A stretch of 11,996 nt of DNA from Aquabacterium sp. (lineage in GTDB: Bacteria; Pseudomonadota; Gammaproteobacteria; Burkholderiales; Burkholderiaceae_C). This document shows, piece after piece, positions 7,303-11,996 of this stretch (positions are counted from its first letter, which is position 1; every line of letters begins with the position of its first letter). Below the pieces are notes generated by a model. It was not told the origin of the DNA and ran no database searches. It was given only the letters and a program-made list of their open reading frames with translations. A program made the position numbers and the translations under genes. The DNA lies in contig JAGNPA010000006.1 of the NCBI GenBank assembly GCA_017989885.1, forward strand, positions 4,033 to 16,028. The letters run 5' to 3'.

Positions 7303-7438
7303 CTCTTTGCGGTTGCACGGCCGTGGCGATTTGTCGCCCGGGTCGTGGCCGATAAGCCCACCGTCTGTGCTGGCGTTCATCGCCGTCAGACTCGCGTCGG
7401 CCCATGCTGACGTCAGATAGATTACAAGGACACGAAAA
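7303..7438 (+). promoter_or_regulatory. Structured leader of rpsD
   Basis: The leader contains the hairpin GGCGA-TTTG-TCGCC (7325-7338) inside a GGCC-rich stretch, and the 10-bp perfect palindrome CTGACGTCAG (7407-7416). CGTCAG (7384-7389) can also pair with CTGACG (7407-7412) over a 17-nt loop, so the palindrome has two possible partners. S4 represses its own synthesis through an mRNA structure in both E. coli and Bacillus. Whether this leader is such a target is not shown by the sequence. Confidence 0.4.
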
Positions 7439-8062
7439 GTGGCACGTTACCTCGGACCCAAGGCCAAACTGGCCCGCCGTGAAGGCACCGACCTGTTTTT
7501 GAAGAGCGCCCGTCGCCCCATCAGCGACAAGGCCAAGTTTGACACGAAGCCTGGCCAACATGGCCGCACTTCGGGCTCGCGCACCTCTGACTTCGGTCTG
7601 CAACTGCGTGAAAAGCAGAAGGTCAAGCGCATGTACGGCGTGCTGGAGAAGCAATTCCGCCGCTACTTCGCTGAAGCCGAGCGTCGCAAGGGCAACACCG
7701 GTGCCAACTTGCTGACCCTGCTGGAATCGCGTCTCGACAACGTCGTGTACCGCATGGGCTTTGCCTCCACCCGCGCCGAAGCTCGCCAGTTGGTGGGTCA
7801 CAAGGGCGTGGTTGTGAACGGTCAAGTCGTGAACATCCCGTCCTTCCTGGTCAAGACCGGTGACGTGGTTGCCGTGCGTGAAAAGGCCAAGAAGCAAGTT
7901 CGTGTTCTGGAAGCATTCAAGCTGGCTGAGTCGATCGGCATGCCTGGCTGGGTTCAGGTTGACGGCACGAAGCTCGAAGGCGTGTTCAAGAAGAGCCCGG
8001 ACCGTGACGAGTTCGGCTCCGACATCAACGAATCGTTGATCGTCGAACTGTATTCTCGTTAA
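7439..8062 (+). CDS. rpsD: 30S ribosomal protein S4
   Basis: S4 is a primary 16S rRNA-binding protein that starts assembly of the 5' domain, and in E. coli it represses the alpha operon. The product has 207 residues. The N-terminus [19 protein letters not shown] lacks the cysteines of the zinc-binding form. The RNA-binding S4 domain runs from about residue 96 ([20 protein letters not shown]) through the [18 protein letters not shown] segment. The end is [10 protein letters not shown]. The start is a GTG with AAGGA (7426-7430) 8 nt before it. It is separated from rpsK by 281 nt containing a terminator-like hairpin and a promoter, which is unlike the E. coli arrangement. Confidence 0.97.
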   Translation: MARYLGPKAKLARREGTDLFLKSARRPISDKAKFDTKPGQHGRTSGSRTSDFGLQLREKQKVKRMYGVLEKQFRRYFAEAERRKGNTGANLLTLLESRLDNVVYRMGFASTRAEARQLVGHKGVVVNGQVVNIPSFLVKTGDVVAVREKAKKQVRVLEAFKLAESIGMPGWVQVDGTKLEGVFKKSPDRDEFGSDINESLIVELYSR

Positions 8063-8126
8063 TGCACCCTACAGGCTGCACTGCACGGCGTTGTGTCGTG
8101 CCGTGCGGCCTTGTGCATTTTTATTT
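8061..8126 (+). terminator. Terminator- or attenuator-like structure between rpsD and rpoA
   Basis: AATGCAC (8061-8067), which overlaps the rpsD stop codon, can pair with GTGCATT (8113-8119). Inside, GGC (8074-8076) can pair with GCC (8108-8110), and GCACGGC (8083-8089) pairs perfectly with GCCGTGC (8100-8106). A T-rich run TTTTTATTT (8118-8126) follows. Together this looks like a large hairpin terminator. Since rpoA is essential and has no obvious promoter of its own, it more likely attenuates than stops transcription. Confidence 0.5.
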
Positions 8127-8131
8127 CAGGG

Positions 8132-8149
8132 CCGGAGCAGCCGCTCCGG
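8132..8149 (+). other. 7-bp hairpin in the rpoA leader
   Basis: CCGGAGC (8132-8138) pairs perfectly with GCTCCGG (8143-8149) around the loop AGCC, and two flanking G-U pairs can extend it. It lies just after the T-run of the preceding terminator-like structure and 55 nt before the rpoA ATG. No T-run follows. Confidence 0.45.
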
Positions 8150-8204
8150 TTGGTCCAGCGGCCTTATCGGTGTAACGAGCCGAGGGTATTGACAGGAAGA
8201 CCTC

Positions 8205-9191
8205 ATGCAAACCAATTTGCTGAAACCCAAAGCCATTCAGGTGGAACCGCTGGGCGGTAACCGCGCCAAGGTCACGCTCGAACCGTTCGAGCGTGGCTAC
8301 GGCCACACCCTGGGCAACGCGCTGCGTCGCGTGCTGTTGTCCTCGATGGTTGGTTTCGCGCCCACGGAAGTCACGATCGCTGGCGTCCTGCACGAGTACT
8401 CCGCCATCGATGGCGTTCAGGAAGATGTGGTTCACATCATGCTGAACCTCAAGGGCGTGGTGTTCCGTCTGCACAACCGTGACGAAGTCACGCTGGTGCT
8501 GCGCAAGGATGGCGAAGGCCCGGTCACGGCCGCTGACATCCAGACGCCGCACGACGTCGAGATCATCAATCCTGGTCATGTGATCGCCCACCTGTCGCAA
8601 GGCGGCAAGCTGGACATGCAGATCAAGATTGAAAAGGGCCGTGGCTACGTGCCGGGCAACATCCGTCGCTATGGCGAGGAAAGCAGCAAGGCCATCGGCC
8701 GCATCGTGCTGGACGCCTCGTTCTCGCCGGTTCGCCGCGTGAGCTACACGGTCGAAAGCGCCCGTGTGGAGCAGCGTACCGACCTGGACAAGCTGGTCAT
8801 GGAAATCGAGACCAACGGCGCCATCACGCCTGAAGAATCGATCCGTGCTTCGGCCAAGATCCTGGTGGAGCAGCTGGCTGCGTTTGCGCACCTGGAAGGC
8901 AACGATCTGCAGACGCTGATCGATGCACCGAAGTCCAGCGCCGTGTTCGATCCGATCCTGCTGCGTCCGGTGGACGAGTTGGAGCTGACCGTGCGTTCGG
9001 CCAACTGCCTCAAGGCCGAGAACATTTACTACATCGGCGACCTGATCCAGCGTACCGAGACCGAATTGCTCAAGACCCCGAACCTGGGTCGCAAGTCGCT
9101 CAACGAGATCAAGGAAGTGCTGGCCTCGCGTGGTCTGGCTCTGGGTTCGCGCCTGGAAGCCTGGCCTCCTCAAGGCCTCGATAAGCGTTGA
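8205..9191 (+). CDS. rpoA: DNA-directed RNA polymerase subunit alpha
   Basis: Alpha dimerises to nucleate the assembly of RNA polymerase, and through its C-terminal domain binds UP-element DNA and activators. The product has 328 residues, the usual length. The N-terminal assembly domain (about 1-235) contains [20 protein letters not shown]. After a linker, the C-terminal domain holds [18 protein letters not shown] and [20 protein letters not shown]. Arg264 corresponds by alignment to E. coli Arg265, the key DNA-contact residue. AGGAA (8194-8198) stands 6 nt before the ATG. The neighbours are rpsD 142 nt upstream and rplQ 208 nt downstream, both wider gaps than usual. Confidence 0.98.
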   Translation: MQTNLLKPKAIQVEPLGGNRAKVTLEPFERGYGHTLGNALRRVLLSSMVGFAPTEVTIAGVLHEYSAIDGVQEDVVHIMLNLKGVVFRLHNRDEVTLVLRKDGEGPVTAADIQTPHDVEIINPGHVIAHLSQGGKLDMQIKIEKGRGYVPGNIRRYGEESSKAIGRIVLDASFSPVRRVSYTVESARVEQRTDLDKLVMEIETNGAITPEESIRASAKILVEQLAAFAHLEGNDLQTLIDAPKSSAVFDPILLRPVDELELTVRSANCLKAENIYYIGDLIQRTETELLKTPNLGRKSLNEIKEVLASRGLALGSRLEAWPPQGLDKR

Positions 9192-9200
9192 TCTTGACCA

Positions 9201-9272
9201 CCCCCTACCGCCTTCGGCGGCCCTCTCAAGGGGGCGCCACCAGCAGACCGGCAGAGCCGGATCTGCGGTGGC
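9201..9272 (+). repeat. Compound hairpin element, probably a dispersed intergenic repeat
   Basis: The first part has CCCCCT (9201-9206) pairing with AGGGGG (9229-9234), enclosing CCGCC-TTC-GGCGG (9208-9220). The second is a long hairpin: GCCACC (9236-9241) with GGTGGC (9267-9272), GCAGA (9243-9247) with TCTGC (9262-9266), and CCGGC (9248-9252) with GCCGG (9256-9260), with two bulged A (9242, 9261) and the loop AGA. That gives 16 pairs in the second hairpin. Similar GC-rich elements are common between genes in Comamonadaceae as I recall them, but copy number elsewhere cannot be seen from this window. Confidence 0.5.
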
Positions 9273-9313
9273 AGCTGGATGAGGAGCGGGGGTGTCGCTC
9301 AAGTTTTGAAAGT

Positions 9314-9337
9314 GCGTGATCCGATCTTGGGTCACGC
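9314..9337 (+). other. 9-bp hairpin in the rplQ leader
   Basis: GCGTGATCC (9314-9322) pairs with GGGTCACGC (9329-9337), including one G-U pair, around the 6-nt loop GATCTT. It lies 62 nt before the rplQ ATG. The rest of the rpoA-rplQ gap (9338-9399) holds no gene and no convincing promoter. A TTGAAA and a TATAAG are present near the end, but only 14 nt apart. Confidence 0.45.
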
Positions 9338-9399
9338 GGTGCACCCGGCGGTACCTTGAAACGGCCGTCGGTTTTTATAAGTAAGAAAGGACTAGCACC

Positions 9400-9789
9400 A
9401 TGCGTCATGGACACGGACTCCGTAAACTCAACCGCACTTCGTCGCACCGTCTGGCGATGCTGCGCAACATGGCCAACTCGCTCATCGAGCACGAAGCCAT
9501 CAAGACCACCGTCCCCAAAGCCAAGGAACTGCGTCGCGTTGTCGAGCCGCTGATCACCCTGGCCAAGGAGCCGACTCTGGCCAACAAGCGTCTGGCTTTC
9601 GACCGTCTGCGTAACCGCGACAACGTCGTCAAGCTGTTCAACGTGCTGGGCCCGCGCTTTGCCAAGCGTCCGGGTGGCTACACCCGCATCCTGAAGATGG
9701 GCTTCCGCGTGGGCGACAACGCCCCGATGGCCTACATGGAACTGGTTGAGCGCACCGAAGAAGCTGCTGTCGAAGCCGCTGCTGAATAA
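9400..9789 (+). CDS. rplQ: 50S ribosomal protein L17
   Basis: L17 binds 23S rRNA near the polypeptide exit tunnel. The product has 129 residues, close to the family length, from [20 protein letters not shown] through [20 protein letters not shown] to the acidic tail [15 protein letters not shown] (9387-9391) is 8 nt before the ATG. It closes the alpha cluster, as it does in E. coli, and an intrinsic terminator follows 26 nt later. Confidence 0.97.
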   Translation: MRHGHGLRKLNRTSSHRLAMLRNMANSLIEHEAIKTTVPKAKELRRVVEPLITLAKEPTLANKRLAFDRLRNRDNVVKLFNVLGPRFAKRPGGYTRILKMGFRVGDNAPMAYMELVERTEEAAVEAAAE

Positions 9790-9815
9790 GCAGCCTGGCG
9801 TTCGACGCCCTCAAG

Positions 9816-9845
9816 CCCGTCACGTGCAAGCGTGGCGGGTTTTTT
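9816..9845 (+). terminator. Intrinsic terminator of the alpha operon
   Basis: CCCGTCACG (9816-9824) pairs with CGTGGCGGG (9831-9839) over 9 pairs including one G-U, around the loop TGCAAG. Six T follow (9840-9845). It stands 26 nt after the rplQ stop codon and has the classical form. Confidence 0.88.
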
Positions 9846-9949
9846 CTTGGGTCAGCGCTGTTGAACGGAGTGATGGGCGCATCAGTGGGTGACTGAGCGC
9901 TCGGCTCGCACACGGCGCGGTGCCTTTTCGACCTTTTTGCGGATGCTAC

Positions 9950-9978
9950 TGGTCAAGCGGGATAAGTTGTGCCATAAT
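9950..9978 (+). promoter_or_regulatory. Promoter of the initiator tRNA genes
   Basis: A -10 CATAAT (9973-9978, 5 of 6) lies 12 nt before the tRNA 5' end, with a -35-like TGGTCA (9950-9955, 4 of 6) 17 nt upstream. This places the start of transcription near 9985. The 9846-9949 stretch before it contains no gene. Confidence 0.55.
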
Positions 9979-9990
9979 AGCTTTCTCTGT

Positions 9991-10067
<77 letters not shown>

Positions 10068-10085
10068 AAATTTGGCGAAAGCCTA

Positions 10086-10118
10086 GAAAAGCCTGTTGTC
10101 TCAGAGCGGCTTTTCGTT
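10086..10118 (+). terminator. Hairpin with T-rich arm between the two tRNA genes
   Basis: GAAAAGCC (10086-10093) pairs perfectly with GGCTTTTC (10108-10115) around a 14-nt loop, then GTTT follows. The A-rich 5' arm and T-rich 3' arm resemble a terminator, though the pairing is A-T-rich at the base. It may end some transcripts after copy 1 or mark a processing site. No good promoter was seen for copy 2 downstream of it. Confidence 0.45.
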
Positions 10119-10186
10119 TCCAGTGCATGTTGCAGCTTCGGCTGTCAGCATGAAGTCAGAAGTTGCTTCTGGCGCGTCACCTCTGT

Positions 10187-10263
<77 letters not shown>

Positions 10264-10270
10264 AGTTTGA

Positions 10271-10295
10271 AGGCCCTCGCGAGAGGGCCTTTTTT
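10271..10295 (+). terminator. Intrinsic terminator after the tRNA genes
   Basis: AGGCCCTC (10271-10278) pairs perfectly with GAGGGCCT (10283-10290) around GCGA, a GNRA tetraloop, and six T run from 10290 to 10295. On the other strand the same stem is followed by TTCAAACTT, so it may also weakly end the minus-strand operon, whose last stop codon is 41 nt away. Confidence 0.9.
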
Positions 10296-10335
10296 CGTTG
10301 GCACCGCGTCATTGGCGCAGTGCGCGGCGAGGCGA

Positions 10336-11475
10336 TCAGCCCGACTGGGCCAGTGCCCGCCCAATCACCAGGCGCTGGATGTCGCTGGCGCCTTCGTAGA
10401 TCTGGCAGACCCGCACGTCCCGGTAAATGCGCTCGACAGGGAAGTCACTGACATAGCCATAGCCGCCGTGGATCTGGATGGCGTCGGAGGCCACTTTCTC
10501 GGCCATCTCGGACGCAAACAGCTTGGCCATGGACGCCTCCGTCAGGCAGGGCTGGCCTGCGTCCTTCAGTTGAGCGGCACGCCAGACCATCAGGCGCGCG
10601 GCGTCGACCTGGGTGGCCATGTCGGCGAGGCGGAAGCTGACAGCCTGGTGTTCGATGAGCGGCTTGCCGAAGGACTCGCGTTGACGTGCATAGGCGAGGG
10701 CGGCTTCCAGTGCAGCGCGTGCCATGCCGATGCACTGCGCTGCGATTCCGATGCGCCCCGCTTCGAGCTGCGACAAGGCGATGCGATAGCCTTCGCCGGG
10801 CGCGCCGATGAGCGCGTCGAGCGGAACGCGGCAGTTCTCGAAGATGATCTGCGCCGTGTCGCTGGCACGTTGCCCCATTTTGTCTTCGAGGCGCGCCACG
10901 ATGTAGCCCGGCGTGGCGGTGGGAACGAGAAAGCAGGAGATGCCTTTCTTGCCGGCGCTCTTGTCGGTGACGGCCAGCACGATGGCGACATCGGCGTGTT
11001 TGCCGGTCGTGATGAACTGCTTGACGCCGTTGAGCACCCAGTGATCCCCGTCCAGCGTGGCGCTGGTGCGGATGGCCGAGGCGTCGGAGCCCACATGAGG
11101 TTCGGTCAGGCAGAAGCAGCCCAGGGCCTCGCCCTTGGCGAGCGGGACCAGCCAGCGCTGCTTTTGATCTTCGCTGCCGTACTTGGCGGTGATGCCGCAG
11201 GGCAGCGAGTTCTGGACGCTCACGATGGTGGAGGTGGCGCCATCCCCGGCCGCGATTTCTTCGATGGCCAGCACGAGGCTCATGTAGTCCAGGCCGGCGC
11301 CGCCATAGACTTCGGGCACGGTCATGCCCATGACGCCCAGGGCGCCGAGCTCTTTCAGGGCGTCGGCGGGAAAGGTGTGGTGGCGGTCCCAGTCGGCGGC
11401 GTGGGGAGCCAGACGCTCGCGGGCGAAGGCGCGCAGGGTGTCGCGCAGCAGGGTCTGTTCGTGGTTGAGGATCAT
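10336..11475 (-). CDS. Acyl-CoA dehydrogenase
   Basis: This is an FAD enzyme that makes the trans-2,3-enoyl-CoA in the first step of fatty-acid or branched-chain acyl-CoA oxidation, passing electrons to ETF. The product has 379 residues, the family norm, beginning [20 protein letters not shown]. The first family signature [13 protein letters not shown] is at 122-134, and the second, [20 protein letters not shown], is at 334-353. The catalytic base is probably Glu361 in [12 protein letters not shown], the SCAD or MCAD position. The frame is open upstream to 11580 inside the thiolase gene, but the ATG at 11475 has AAAGG 9 nt before it and gives the family N-terminus. Chain-length preference cannot be read from the sequence. 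Confidence 0.94.
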   Translation of the reverse strand: MILNHEQTLLRDTLRAFARERLAPHAADWDRHHTFPADALKELGALGVMGMTVPEVYGGAGLDYMSLVLAIEEIAAGDGATSTIVSVQNSLPCGITAKYGSEDQKQRWLVPLAKGEALGCFCLTEPHVGSDASAIRTSATLDGDHWVLNGVKQFITTGKHADVAIVLAVTDKSAGKKGISCFLVPTATPGYIVARLEDKMGQRASDTAQIIFENCRVPLDALIGAPGEGYRIALSQLEAGRIGIAAQCIGMARAALEAALAYARQRESFGKPLIEHQAVSFRLADMATQVDAARLMVWRAAQLKDAGQPCLTEASMAKLFASEMAEKVASDAIQIHGGYGYVSDFPVERIYRDVRVCQIYEGASDIQRLVIGRALAQSG

Positions 11476-11488
11476 GCGGTGGCGCCTT

Positions 11489-11996
11489 TCACAGACGCTC
11501 GATGGCGATGGCCGTGGCCTCGCCGCCGCCGATGCACAGGCTGGCCACGCCGCGTTGCAGGCCACGTTGGCGCAGGGCACCCAGGAGTGTCACGATGATG
11601 CGGGCACCCGAGGCACCGATCGGGTGTCCGAGGGCGCAGGCACCGCCGTGGACGTTGACGCGCTCGTAGGGCAGTTGCAGATCGTGCATGGCGGCCATGG
11701 TGACCACGGCGAAGGCTTCGTTGATCTCCCACAGGTCCACGTCGTGGGTGGTCCAGTTCAGGCGTGTGAGCAGCGCACGCATGGCGCCCACCGGGGCCGT
11801 GGTGAACCAGGCTGGCTCTTGTGCATGGGTGGCATGGCCGCGGATCACGGCCAGCGTCGTGAGGCCCTGAGCTTGCGCGGCCGACTGGCGCATCAGCACC
11901 AGGGCGGCTGCACCGTCGGAGATGGAGCTGGAATTGGCGGCGGTGACGCTGCCGTCCTTGGCGAAAGCCGGTTTGAGCTGGGCGATTTTCTCGATC
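11489..11996 (-). CDS. Acetyl-CoA acetyltransferase (thiolase), C-terminal part
   Basis: Thiolases condense or cleave acyl-CoA with acetyl-CoA, in beta-oxidation or in acetoacetyl-CoA formation. The gene enters from the right edge, and 168 residues up to the TGA (11489-11491) are visible. They include [12 protein letters not shown], the NEAFAVV motif, [16 protein letters not shown] with the catalytic His (visible residue 124), and [11 protein letters not shown] with the second catalytic Cys (visible residue 154). The N-terminal half with the nucleophilic Cys lies outside the window. It is 13 nt upstream of the acyl-CoA dehydrogenase, and its stop overlaps the ribosome binding site of that gene, so the two form an operon. 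The biosynthetic and degradative types cannot be told apart from this fragment. Confidence 0.93.
   Translation of the reverse strand, partial: IEKIAQLKPAFAKDGSVTAANSSSISDGAAALVLMRQSAAQAQGLTTLAVIRGHATHAQEPAWFTTAPVGAMRALLTRLNWTTHDVDLWEINEAFAVVTMAAMHDLQLPYERVNVHGGACALGHPIGASGARIIVTLLGALRQRGLQRGVASLCIGGGEATAIAIERL

Noticed and set aside
8189..8194. TTGACA just before rpoA as a promoter -35.
   Set aside because: There is no -10-like hexamer at 16-18 nt; that position is already inside the rpoA coding region (AACCAA).
8121..9344. A 407-codon open frame on the minus strand opposite rpoA.
   Set aside because: It mirrors rpoA codon bias, shows no recognisable domain, and runs into the hairpin elements on both sides.
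9356..9381. TTGAAA and TATAAG as a promoter for rplQ.
   Set aside because: The spacer is only 14 nt, outside the functional range for sigma70.
10267..11598. A 443-codon open frame on the plus strand opposite the acyl-CoA dehydrogenase.
   Set aside because: It begins within the tRNA terminator and is an antisense shadow of a clear acyl-CoA dehydrogenase with all its signatures.

Overview
The window carries the spc and alpha ribosomal-protein gene clusters of a moderately GC-rich betaproteobacterium, most likely from the Burkholderiales and plausibly the Comamonadaceae. This placement rests on protein-level resemblance (for example a decayed IF-1 C-terminus of the LSRARIVFRAK type), gene order and codon use, and not on any database search. 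The window also holds two initiator tRNA genes and, on the other strand, part of a fatty-acid beta-oxidation pair.

Layout. Positions 1-78 are the last 25 codons of an unidentified upstream gene. A weak terminator-like hairpin follows, then a good sigma70-type promoter (147-176) and a leader of about 200 nt. The spc cluster then runs without interruption: rplN, rplX, rplE, rpsN, rpsH, rplF, rplR, rpsE, rpmD, rplO, secY (383-5886). The usual neighbour upstream of rplN, rpsQ (S17) of the S10 operon, is not there. The 313-nt secY-rpmJ gap holds no intact gene. It contains a chain of hairpins and what I read as a decayed infA (IF-1), whose last 11 codons are still recognisable.

The alpha cluster follows: rpmJ, rpsM, rpsK, rpsD, rpoA, rplQ (6200-9789). 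It is unusually broken up. After rpsK there is a long hairpin with a T-rich tail, then an extended -10 promoter and a structured leader in front of rpsD. Between rpsD and rpoA lies a terminator- or attenuator-like structure. Between rpoA and rplQ lies a compound hairpin that looks like a dispersed intergenic repeat. A canonical terminator closes the cluster after rplQ.

Positions 9991-10067 and 10187-10263 are two initiator tRNA-Met genes that differ at one base, followed by a strong terminator. The right end (10336-11996) is a minus-strand operon: the 3' part of an acetyl-CoA acetyltransferase (thiolase) gene and, 13 nt downstream, a complete acyl-CoA dehydrogenase gene.

The left 10 kb builds the ribosome (11 large- or small-subunit proteins plus the SecY translocon in spc, then L36, S13, S11, S4, RNA polymerase alpha and L17), and the initiator tRNAs serve the same translation programme. 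The acyl-CoA genes are a separate metabolic unit. I do not see a new multi-gene system. The interesting content is in the intergenic regions.
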